DNA of 5,927 nucleotides from Myxococcales bacterium (GTDB taxonomy: Bacteria > Myxococcota_A > UBA9042 > PHBI01 > JAAZYN01), in NCBI GenBank assembly GCA_014239625.1, contig JAAZYN010000260.1, positions 1 to 5,927 of the forward strand. Reading direction: 5' to 3'. The position numbers and the translations under genes are program-made. This document shows positions 1 through 5,927 of the stretch, piece after piece. Numbering within the stretch: position 1 is the first letter of the stretch; each line of letters begins with the position of its first letter. Under the pieces are notes generated by a model. That model was not told the DNA's origin and ran no database searches. It was given only the letters and a program-made list of their open reading frames with translations.

Positions 1-51
1 CGGCTCCGGTCCGCGCCACGCTCGTATCACCTACCCCGCCTCGGTTTCGCT

Positions 52-78
52 CGAAGTCTGGTGAGAAATGCGGGCTAG
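52..78 (+). repeat. Left copy of a 27-nt inverted repeat, possibly an insertion-sequence end
   Basis: These 27 bases are an exact reverse complement of positions 5875-5901. The minus-strand reading is CTAG followed by a core containing CCGCATTTCTCACCAG and ending ACTTCG. The stop codon of the lipoprotein gene (minus strand, 75-77) lies inside the CTAG end. Outside the perfect match (towards position 1) the two copies keep patchy similarity, for example AACC and GGGtAGGtG against GGGcAGGcG, and inward similarity stops at once. That pattern fits the end of a larger repeated element lying outside the window, with CTAG as a possible target site. No transposase is visible, so the mobile-element reading is inference. 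Confidence 0.6.
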
Positions 79-2078
79 TCGGGGGTACAGCCGTCGCCGC
101 CGCATACGTCGATGACCTCACCCGTCCTGAAGAAGTGCATCATCTGGTCGTTGTGCCACTGCAGCTTGCGCGGCTTGCCGTGAGGATCACCGAGCTCATC
201 CTTGGGCGGCACAGCCCCAGGCGCCGGCCAAGGGTTACCGAACGAGTAGTTCACCAACGCCGACCCCACGTGCGGGTATGGCGTAGGCTCCACGAGCGGG
301 ACGTGCTTGCCATAATCTGGCATGAGCGCCACACCCACGTCGCTGCGCGTCGCGACCTCATTGGACACCAAAGCCACCTGATAGTCCCCCGTCGCCGACG
401 CCAGGAGCACGCTGTGGCTGGGTGTCTCCGGGAAGGGATCGACGCTCAGATGTCGATAATACCCCGCAGAGTCCGCAGAGTCCCACAGACCCTGAATCAC
501 CGAGAGCAAGAGCGCCCGGTCGAGGGCGCTGGGGTAGGTGAGCGACAACCCCAGCAGGAACGGATCGAAGTCCACCGAGCGCAGCAACAACAAGCTGTAG
601 TTGTTGCCCGGCACACCTAGATGCCCACGGGTCATGTCCTGGCTCAGGGCCATGATCGACGCACCGTAGATGCCGCCCTGGGAGATCCCACTGTAGTAGA
701 GATGGTCCGGGTCGATGACCAGGCCGCGGGCCATGATCTCGGGCACATCGTCGAAGTAATCGCGCATGCCGCGCATGAGCACCAGGTGCTCCACGAGAGC
801 CTGCGTGACTCGCTCCGACAGGGCGTGAAAGTGGCTCAGGTTGTAGATCATCGTGCTGATCTTCCCGACGTCATCCGACGACATGCCGATCATGTTCGCG
901 CCCACGACGATAAGATTTTCCGAGTTGGCGAGGGCGTCGTAGAAGCCGGCCCTGATCTGGCGGTGGGTGCCATTGAGCCCATGACCGTGCATCAGGACGC
1001 CGTGAGGCGTCCCGTCCAGCGCGGACCAGGGGACGCGGACTCGAAACTCAGCCTGGCGGGTGCCCGTCTGCTCGACCTCTTCGTCCGCGTCTCGCTGAAA
1101 GACCGACCAGACCACGTGCTGGAACGCATAGTCCCGTTGAAAGTCGGCTACCTCGAAGGTCCCCTGGACCTCGAAGGCGATGTGCTCGCCCTCCTCGTCG
1201 GAGATGCTGTCGATGCTAAAAGGCACGCCATTGACGTCCACATGGGCGAAGGCGCCCTGACGAACCTTCAGCGCGTCGCCGTGAATCGACGTACAGCTCG
1301 CAGTGACGAAGTCCCACGCCAACACGAGCTCTGAGCGAGCGATCCCCTGCTGCTCCAAGAGCTCGAAGAGGGCGTCGAATGCCGGCTGGCGGCTGGCGAC
1401 GTTGGTGCCCGCGGAGGTGCCGTCTCGCAAGGCCGCGAAGGCCTCGCTCGGCGCGATGGGCGCGCCGTCGCGAGCGACGATGTTACGGATGGCGACGATG
1501 TATCTGCGCCCCTCGGACAACAGGGTCGCCGGGCGCAAAAAGAGCGCCCGCCGTTCTTCGTCTTCCTCCCTTACGTCGACTTCGCCCCACAACGGCAGAC
1601 GCTTCATCGCCGCCCCCTCCCCGCCGACCTCGAACAGCAGCAGCGGCGAGCCGTCGCCCAGGGACTCGGCGACCGCCTCCTCATCGGGCACGCTCGCCGG
1701 GTCCAGCGTGGGAAAGTGGACCACGAAGGCCCCGCCGACGCTAAACCCGTCCATCAAGCCGAGGCGCGCCGGGTTCACATGGATGCCATCGCGGTTCGCG
1801 GGCAGCGTGGTTGGCTGAAGGTTCACCCGGTACCCGGTGCTCTTGGACGGGTCCGGCGTCAGGAAATGCGAGTTGGGCCAGGGCAAGGCGCACACCGAGG
1901 GTACGAGCGGGTCGCAGGTGATCTCGGCGGGCACCGCGATCTCCGGGGCGACGTCGGCGGCGTCGCTGGAGGATGGGGCGTCGACGGCCTCGGCGTCGAC
2001 CCGCGGCGCTACCGGAGCGTTGGGGCACGCGGTCAACATGACGGGGACCAGGATCAACGCCAGGAGGGGTCGGGACAT
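75..2078 (-). CDS. Outer-envelope lipoprotein with alpha/beta-hydrolase fold, VolA-like lipase/esterase
   Basis: The 667-aa product starts with a lipoprotein signal: R3, a hydrophobic stretch (about 4-14), and the lipobox L-T-A-C with C18 as the lipidated residue. A disordered Ala/Asp/Pro/Ser-rich linker (about 20-50) would space the enzyme from the membrane. Residues about 55-220 resemble the N-terminal domain of bacterial virulence factor lipases such as Vibrio VolA (LPWPNSHF at 65-72, LMDGFS at 108-113, LDPASV at 125-130, LRPATLLSEGRRYIVA at 181-196). The C-terminal half is hydrolase-like, with an oxyanion-type HGHGLNG (364-370) and nucleophile elbow GISQGG (463-468), making S465 the probable catalytic serine. 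D565 in a TGD context could be the acid, and H603 or H642 the base; these assignments are guesses. Cys659 and Cys664 near the end may pair. Substrate is unknown; lysophospholipid or another ester is plausible from the family. ATG 2078 is chosen because it places the signal peptide correctly; its ribosome binding site is weak. The TAG stop falls inside the 27-nt repeat. Confidence 0.85.
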   Translation of the reverse strand: MSRPLLALILVPVMLTACPNAPVAPRVDAEAVDAPSSSDAADVAPEIAVPAEITCDPLVPSVCALPWPNSHFLTPDPSKSTGYRVNLQPTTLPANRDGIHVNPARLGLMDGFSVGGAFVVHFPTLDPASVPDEEAVAESLGDGSPLLLFEVGGEGAAMKRLPLWGEVDVREEDEERRALFLRPATLLSEGRRYIVAIRNIVARDGAPIAPSEAFAALRDGTSAGTNVASRQPAFDALFELLEQQGIARSELVLAWDFVTASCTSIHGDALKVRQGAFAHVDVNGVPFSIDSISDEEGEHIAFEVQGTFEVADFQRDYAFQHVVWSVFQRDADEEVEQTGTRQAEFRVRVPWSALDGTPHGVLMHGHGLNGTHRQIRAGFYDALANSENLIVVGANMIGMSSDDVGKISTMIYNLSHFHALSERVTQALVEHLVLMRGMRDYFDDVPEIMARGLVIDPDHLYYSGISQGGIYGASIMALSQDMTRGHLGVPGNNYSLLLLRSVDFDPFLLGLSLTYPSALDRALLLSVIQGLWDSADSAGYYRHLSVDPFPETPSHSVLLASATGDYQVALVSNEVATRSDVGVALMPDYGKHVPLVEPTPYPHVGSALVNYSFGNPWPAPGAVPPKDELGDPHGKPRKLQWHNDQMMHFFRTGEVIDVCGGDGCTPD

Positions 2079-2114
2079 GAGGCGCTCTCGAGACAGCGGG
2101 ACGGAGGTCGGGAG

Positions 2115-2120
2115 ACTATA
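2115..2120 (-). promoter_or_regulatory. Probable -10 element for the hydrolase lipoprotein gene
   Basis: On the minus strand this reads TATAGT, within the AT-rich run TGTATATAGT, which stands out in a GC-rich surrounding. It matches the sigma-70 -10 consensus at five of six positions and lies 37 nt upstream of the ATG at 2078, which would leave a 5' leader of about 30 nt. No good -35 hexamer is seen 16-18 nt further upstream. It suggests that this gene has its own promoter rather than depending only on read-through from the nucleotidase gene. Confidence 0.4.
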
Positions 2121-2154
2121 TACAGGATCCTGAGAACGCGCCCAGTGCGACCGG

Positions 2155-2180
2155 GGGCGGCTCCTTCAGCCCATCCGCCC
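2155..2180 (-). terminator. GC-rich hairpin between the two lipoprotein genes, possible terminator
   Basis: The 6-bp arms GGGCGG and CCGCCC enclose a 14-nt loop. An alternative fold adds an inner GGCT/AGCC pairing. The hairpin lies about 135 nt downstream of the nucleotidase stop (minus strand) and just upstream of the -10 element of the next gene, the right place for a terminator. There is no following U-run in either direction, so an intrinsic terminator is not proven, and such hairpins arise by chance in GC-rich DNA. The rest of the 237-nt gap (2079-2315) holds nothing else I can support. Confidence 0.2.
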
Positions 2181-2315
2181 GCCGTGTGCCAGCATGACAC
2201 GCGCATCGCGTGAAGCTGGCCACGGCCGCTCCCCCCGGGCCTCCTCGAGCAAGAACATGCTCCGAGCTACCGCAGAGCCGCCGCCACCCAACGCTGTGAG
2301 CGACCATGCCACCAC

Positions 2316-4043
2316 CTACCGGCAGCGTTGTCTGGGGACCTTGCCCACGAGCTTGACGCGAACGCGCTTCATCGCGGGGTTGTCCGGTGAGTTGAGGACC
2401 GGCCGAAGCCTGCGCAGCGCTCCGCCCACCTGCTCTCTGACCGGTGGCTGGGTGTGGAAGATTTGGACCTCGGCGCCTCCCCGCTCGAGGGCCTGGCCCC
2501 AATCATCTCCGCCCGATGCCAGGAAGCTGCTGGTCACGACCTTGTAGGTCTTGGCGGGATCCACAGGGGCCCCAGCGACAGTGACGACCACCACGCGGTC
2601 GCGGTCGTTGGCGTCGATCTTTCCATCACCCGAGCGGTCGACGGTCGGGCAATGGTCTTTGCTCTGATCATAGGTCACCGACATCCCCGCGACCTGGATG
2701 ACGCCGTGAGCGCCAGAGGTGCCCAAGCGCACGAGCTCCAACAGGGTCTTGCCGTCAACGTCCAGATACGCCACCGCGTTTCCGAACGGGAGGGCGTCGT
2801 AGAGGCGCCCATAGGTCAACTCGCCCTTTGGGAACGCTCTGCGAAGTCCGCCGCTGTTGACGATACAGAGGTCCCGATCGGGGTGGAGCGCCTTGAGCGT
2901 GTCGCACACAAATGACCCCATCGGGGACTGGACGAGGCGACTACGCGTCATGGTGTCCACCACTCGAGCTCCGAGCTTCTCACCGCGGATCTTGGCCACG
3001 TCGACCTCCATGGGGGCCAGGATGCGGTACACGAAGCCGGTGGTCTTGCTCGCCTTCGCGGTATCGTCGGCGACGATGGGCACGTGCGCCCCGATGGCCA
3101 GGACCGGTTGCCCCTCGTCGTTCGGCCGCACGTCGAGCACGCCCAGGGCCCTGGCGTGTTGCCCCGCCTGGATGACCGCGACCCCGTTGACCCAATGAGC
3201 CACGCGCCGGTGGGTGTGGCCACCAAAGATGGCCTGAATCAGCCCTTTGGGCACCTCCCGCGCGATCTTGAAGGCCGGTGACTCGCTCACGCAGGACCCT
3301 AGATCCTTGGGATCCTTAAACCGGCGGCACTGACCTCCAATGTGCGCTACGACGATCACCATGTCGACCTTGTCGATGACTTTGAGTCGTCTGGCTTCAT
3401 CAGCTATCGCGGGGATCGGGTCGTCGAAGATGAGCTGCCGGCCGACGTACGGGAAGGTGATGCTCGGGGTCTCCTCGGTGATCGCGCCGACGACGCCTAT
3501 CTTCCAGCCGCCGCGATGGACCACCACGGATGCTCTCAGGTTCATCCATGACGGCCGCTGCTTGGTCTGACGATCCCGCAGATTGCACGCCAGCACCGGG
3601 AAGGCCGCCTCCTCGATGCGCTGGACCAATGCGCCGAAGGCTGCGCGGCCCTCGCCCGCGCGCTCGTGGCCGGGCGGTCCATAATCAAACTCGTGGTTGC
3701 CGAGGGCCACCGCATCATACTTCAGCGCATTGAACAGCCGGACGCCCGCCGCGCCCTCAGTGCGGTCTGAAAGCAGCGTGCCGCTCCACATGTCGCCGGA
3801 GTCGACCAGCATCACGGCGGCGTCGGGTTTGGAACGCGCGGCGTCGACGATGGCCGCCAGGGCACGCATACCGCCGGGCCTCGGTGTGCCGTCCTGGTGG
3901 GCGCCGGGATCACTGAAGAACCCGTGCACGTCGGTGGTCTGCAGGATACGCAACGTCTTCTTGGACGACGTCGCGCAGGCTCCGGTGGCGAGGAGAAACG
4001 AGCCGGCGAAGGCGAGGATGATGACGGACTTGGGCTTGCACAT
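2316..4043 (-). CDS. Exported 5'-nucleotidase / UshA-family metallophosphatase, probable lipoprotein
   Basis: The 575-aa product probably removes phosphate from nucleotides or related phosphoesters outside the cytoplasm, using two metal ions. The N-terminus has K3 and K5, a hydrophobic core (7-19) and a lipobox-like T-G-A-C with C23; Thr at -3 is not the commonest residue, so lipidation is likely but not certain. The metallophosphatase domain (about 30-325) shows the full set of motifs: TTDVHG (36-41; D38, H40), DSGD (81-84; D84), GNHEFD (115-120; N116, H117), VVAHIGG (231-237; H234) and GGHTHR (274-279; H276, H278). The C-terminal nucleotidase domain (about 350-545) has NSGGLRR (396-402), YGRLYDALPFGN (411-422) and SFLASGGDDW (506-515), the region that binds the nucleoside in UshA. 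An EF-hand-like loop is inserted at 469-480. ATG 4043 is the only start in frame after an upstream TGA; a GAGGG at 4047-4051 is only 3 nt away. Exact substrate cannot be read from sequence; 2',3'-cyclic phosphodiesterase activity or a SoxB/YhcR-like role are alternatives. Confidence 0.92.
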   Translation of the reverse strand: MCKPKSVIILAFAGSFLLATGACATSSKKTLRILQTTDVHGFFSDPGAHQDGTPRPGGMRALAAIVDAARSKPDAAVMLVDSGDMWSGTLLSDRTEGAAGVRLFNALKYDAVALGNHEFDYGPPGHERAGEGRAAFGALVQRIEEAAFPVLACNLRDRQTKQRPSWMNLRASVVVHRGGWKIGVVGAITEETPSITFPYVGRQLIFDDPIPAIADEARRLKVIDKVDMVIVVAHIGGQCRRFKDPKDLGSCVSESPAFKIAREVPKGLIQAIFGGHTHRRVAHWVNGVAVIQAGQHARALGVLDVRPNDEGQPVLAIGAHVPIVADDTAKASKTTGFVYRILAPMEVDVAKIRGEKLGARVVDTMTRSRLVQSPMGSFVCDTLKALHPDRDLCIVNSGGLRRAFPKGELTYGRLYDALPFGNAVAYLDVDGKTLLELVRLGTSGAHGVIQVAGMSVTYDQSKDHCPTVDRSGDGKIDANDRDRVVVVTVAGAPVDPAKTYKVVTSSFLASGGDDWGQALERGGAEVQIFHTQPPVREQVGGALRRLRPVLNSPDNPAMKRVRVKLVGKVPRQRCR

Positions 4044-4063
4044 ACGCCCTCGGTGAGTACCAT
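4036..4063 (+). promoter_or_regulatory. Candidate sigma-70-type promoter for prfB
   Basis: TTGCAC (4036-4041) and TACCAT (4058-4063) are separated by 16 nt. The -10 keeps the key T1, A2, A5 and T6 positions, but the -35 matches only its TTG. Transcription would start near 4070, giving a leader of about 30 nt that includes the AGGAG at 4084-4088. The -35 overlaps the first codons of the divergent nucleotidase gene, so the two genes would share a very compact control region. The match is weak and based on sequence alone. Confidence 0.25.
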
Positions 4064-4083
4064 GCGCGCCACGTCATCTCCAT

Positions 4084-4088
4084 AGGAG
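4084..4088 (+). promoter_or_regulatory. Ribosome binding site that fixes the prfB start at GTG 4099
   Basis: AGGAG lies 10 nt upstream of GTG 4099. An in-frame TGA at 4054 and the lack of any other ATG, GTG or TTG between it and 4099 make this GTG the only upstream start in the zero frame. The GTG at 4091 is in the wrong frame for the pre-shift peptide and only 2 nt from this site. Confidence 0.7.
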
Positions 4089-4098
4089 CGGTGCAATC

Positions 4099-5200
4099 GT
4101 GTTCGATCCGGAAAAAGAGCGAGGTCAAGCGCTTGGCGAACGTCTCGCGGTGCTCAGGGGGCATCTTTGACGTCCAGGGCAAAAACGCCAGGCTGAGCGA
4201 GCTCGAAGGTGTGCTCAGCGCCCCCGATCTGTGGGACGACAACGACCGCGCGCAGGCGCTCCTCAAGGAGCGGGGAGACATCGCGGCGGTGTTGGAGAAG
4301 CTGGCGTCGATCAACGCCAGCATCGAGGACGCCAGAGAGCTGATCGAGATCTGCGAGCTGGAGGGCGATCCTTTGGCCGGCGACGACATCAGAGCGTCTC
4401 TGGCCGCAGCCGAGGGAAGCCTGGACAAGATGGAGTTCGGACGGATGCTCGGCGGCGAGCATGACGGCGACGACGCGATCTTGACGGTCAATCCGGGCGC
4501 CGGGGGCACCGACAGTCAGGACTGGGCCGAGATGCTGCTGCGCATGTACATCCGGTTCTGCGAGCGCATGGGGTGGAAGGTCCGCACCCTGGATCGGCAA
4601 CACGCGGATGAGGCCGGGATCAAGTCGGCGACGCTGTCGGTCAAGGGCGACTATGCCTACGGGATGCTCAAGAGCGAGCGCGGGGTCCACCGGCTCGTCC
4701 GGATCTCCCCCTTCGACGCGAGCGCTCGCCGCCACACCGCCTTCGCGGCGTGTGATGTGTACCCGGACCTGCCCGACGACATCGAGATCGACATCGACGA
4801 GAGCGAGCTCCGGATCGCCACCTACCGGGCCTCGGGAGCTGGAGGCCAGCACGTCAACAAGACCGACAGCGCCATTCGTATCACGCACATTCCCAGCGGG
4901 ACGGTGGTTCAATGCCAAGCCGAACGCAGTCAGCATAAAAACAAAGCCAAAGCGATGAAGATGCTCAAGGGCAAGCTCATCGAGCTGGAGATGGCTGAGC
5001 GCGAGGCCAAACAACAAGCGCTGGCAGCGACCAAGCAGGACATCGCCTTTGGTAGCCAGGTGCGGAACTACGTGATGCACCCGTACCGGATGGTCAAAGA
5101 CACGCGCACCGCCCACGAGACGAGCAACCTGGATGGGGTCCTGGACGGCGACCTCGAGGGCTTCGTGAAAGCCTACTTGATCGCCAACCCGTCGAGCTGA
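4099..5200 (+). CDS. prfB: Peptide chain release factor 2, made by programmed +1 frameshift
   Basis: RF2 recognises UGA and UAA stop codons and triggers peptide release on the ribosome. The coding sequence is joined: 4099-4167 in the first frame (23 codons, MFDPEKERGQ to VLRGHL), then 4169-5200 in the +1 frame, with T4168 skipped. The total of 366 aa is close to the 365 aa of E. coli RF2, and VLRGHL-D parallels its LRGYL-D junction. Stop-codon-reading tripeptide SPF is at about 203-205 and the catalytic GGQ at about 248-250, within SGAGGQHVNKTDSA; its Gln is normally methylated by PrmC. Ala sits four residues before GGQ, where E. coli K-12 has the activity-lowering Thr246. The domain order (helical N-terminus, SPF domain, GGQ domain, QHKNKAKAMK) is complete. 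The gene itself ends in TGA (5198-5200), so RF2 also terminates its own synthesis. No lysS follows, unlike in many bacteria. A single-frame reading from GTG 4091 gives a false N-terminus of 26 residues. Confidence 0.97.
4156..4171 (+). promoter_or_regulatory. Programmed +1 ribosomal frameshift site of prfB
   Basis: The site consists of an internal Shine-Dalgarno-like AGGGGG (4156-4161), a 3-nt spacer CAT, the slippery CTT (4165-4167), the in-frame stop TGA (4168-4170) and C4171. The layout and spacing are the same as in E. coli prfB (AGGGGG-TAT-CTT-TGA-C). When RF2 is scarce, slow reading of the UGA lets the ribosome slip +1 from CUU to UUU and read GAC as the next codon. When RF2 is abundant, translation stops after 23 residues. 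The mechanism is established knowledge from E. coli; its operation here is inferred from the conserved signal and the downstream frame. Confidence 0.96.
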
Positions 5201-5874
5201 CCCACGCGTTCGACGGGCGTCCGCACCAGCCCGGGTGTGTCATGTCCCCACGGCTACCTGCCGCCGGCCCGTGCCGCGCGCGTGTCAGCACCGCGCCGCC
5301 TTGGGCTCGTTCGACGGGCCGAGAGGCATCCGGGCCCTATCCGGGAGTCGGCGTACGTTGGCAGATCACGCGAGCGGTTCGCTCACGCACGCGCACGGCG
5401 CAGGGACAAACGACCGTTGGCGGCCATTCGAGACCGCGCAACGTAGCGTCTGCACGAACCAGCCGACCAGGTCGTCAACGTCAGTGGGTTTGAGAACACC
5501 GGGTCTCCGTCCGCATCGACGCCCGAGCGCTGCTCGGCGTCTCCTCGAGATCCGGCGTGGGCGTGCCGAACTGGACACCGAGGGGGCGCGCCGGCTCGAC
5601 ACGGCTCGTCCAGATCGGAGCGTCGGTCGCCGCCTTGCCTGGCGAGGAGCCAACCCGCCGCCAGATGGTGACCACGAACTTTCCTTTCGGGGCAACAGCC
5701 CGCATTATTCACGGCATTCTGAGCGAACCAAGGAGGCGCAGTGCTGACGCGCGTGGCACGGACCGGAGGCTGGCGACGTCGGTCTCGACGACCGCCGAGT
5801 CGGTCGGAGGGGGGGCGCGCATATCCGCGCTGCGGATCCGCCAGATGCAGCCAAGGGGGCGTGAAGCATGCCGG
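5201..5874. other. Gene-poor region between prfB and the right repeat
   Basis: No reading frame here gives a protein I recognise. The longest candidates (5235-5747 plus; 5366-5695 and 5383-5712 minus) are rich in Arg, Ser, Pro and Ala with no clear motif, no good ribosome binding site and mutual overlap, as expected from open frames in GC-rich non-coding DNA. Short minus-strand patches such as KGKFVVTIWRRVGS (about 5660-5690) and DADGDPVFSNPLTL (about 5480-5525) look slightly protein-like but are in different frames, so a decayed gene is possible but unproven. A 12-nt direct repeat CGTTCGACGGGC occurs at 5207-5218 and 5308-5319. I see no tRNA, clear terminator or CRISPR-like array. Confidence 0.5.
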
Positions 5875-5901
5875 CTAGCCCGCATTTCTCACCAGACTTC
5901 G
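5875..5901 (-). repeat. Right copy of the 27-nt inverted repeat, possible insertion-sequence end
   Basis: This is an exact inverted copy of positions 52-78. It begins CTAG and runs through CCGCATTTCTCACCAG to ACTTCG. After it, the last 26 bases of the window remain loosely similar to the sequence outside the left copy. CTAG is usually uncommon in bacterial DNA, so its presence at the inner edge of both copies is notable and could be a shared insertion target. The two copies are 5.8 kb apart with three ordinary genes between, so they are more likely ends of two separate outside elements than the two ends of one simple insertion sequence. Confidence 0.6.
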
Positions 5902-5927
5902 GCTGCAACCTTCGGATGGGCAGGCGC

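Noticed and set aside
621..1334. 237-aa plus-strand open frame inside the hydrolase gene
   Set aside because: It is antisense to a gene with a signal peptide and hydrolase motifs, and has no motif of its own; it is a by-product of codon bias.
2116..2502. 128-aa minus-strand frame overlapping the end of the nucleotidase and the intergenic gap
   Set aside because: Its Gly/Arg/Pro/Ala-rich sequence has no domain, and it overlaps the conserved C-terminal region of the nucleotidase in another frame.
4091..4168. GTG 4091 as the start of prfB in a single open frame
   Set aside because: The resulting N-terminus (MQSCSIRKKSEV onward) does not resemble RF2, the GTG is only 2 nt from the AGGAG, and the frameshift signal with the GTG 4099 start explains the gene completely.
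4154..5116. Long 320-aa open frame antisense to prfB
   Set aside because: It lies opposite a certain RF2 gene; its composition is that of the reverse complement of GC-rich coding DNA and it has no domain I recognise.
5215..5234. Short hairpin CACC/GGTG just after the prfB stop as a terminator
   Set aside because: The stem is only 4 bp and no T-run follows, so it does not meet the form of an intrinsic terminator.
5207..5319. 12-nt direct repeat CGTTCGACGGGC, two copies 101 nt apart
   Set aside because: Two short copies of a GC-rich word without further regular spacing do not make an array or attachment site; chance or local duplication is enough.
5235..5747. 170-aa plus-strand frame downstream of prfB
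   Set aside because: It is rich in Arg, Ser and Pro with no motif and overlaps several minus-strand frames of equal quality; nothing supports real coding.
52..5901. The 27-nt repeats as the two terminal repeats of one transposon carrying all three genes
   Set aside because: There is no transposase, integrase or accessory cargo between them, and sequence similarity extends outward, not inward, from the repeats.

Overview
This GC-rich bacterial window carries three convincing protein-coding genes. Two are predicted lipoproteins on the minus strand, and the third is the release factor 2 gene (prfB) on the plus strand. A roughly 0.7 kb stretch without a recognisable gene follows prfB. GC-rich third codon positions, a long Asp/Ala/Pro/Ser-rich linker behind the lipobox of the first protein, and its large hydrolase architecture suggest a Myxococcota-like (former deltaproteobacterial) organism. 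That placement is inference from style, not from a marker comparison.

Layout, left to right. Positions 1-74 are non-coding and hold one copy of a 27-nt repeat. Positions 75-2078 (minus) encode a 667-aa alpha/beta-hydrolase lipoprotein that resembles VolA-type 'bacterial virulence factor lipases'. A 237-nt gap follows, with a likely -10 element for that gene and a GC-rich hairpin. Positions 2316-4043 (minus) encode a 575-aa exported 5'-nucleotidase/UshA-family metallophosphatase with an EF-hand-like insertion in its C-terminal domain. A 55-nt divergent intergenic region separates it from prfB (4099-5200, plus). From 5201 to the end there is no gene I can support, and the second, inverted copy of the 27-nt repeat lies close to the right edge.

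The clearest special feature is in prfB. The gene is split by an in-frame TGA inside a textbook RF2 autoregulatory frameshift site (AGGGGG, 3-nt spacer, CTT TGA C). The real protein starts at GTG 4099, runs 23 codons, shifts +1 at CTT, and totals 366 aa. A conventional single-frame call starting at 4091 gives a wrong N-terminus.

The two lipoproteins are probably cell-envelope hydrolases, one acting on esters or lipids and one on nucleotides or other phosphoesters. Together they would suit scavenging of lipids, nucleosides and phosphate. They share a strand but are separated by a gap with its own promoter-like element, so a single operon is not established. prfB is a housekeeping gene that happens to be divergent from them. 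I found no convincing evidence of a new multi-gene system. The items most worth following up are the inverted 27-nt repeat at the two edges and the calcium-loop-like insertion in the nucleotidase.
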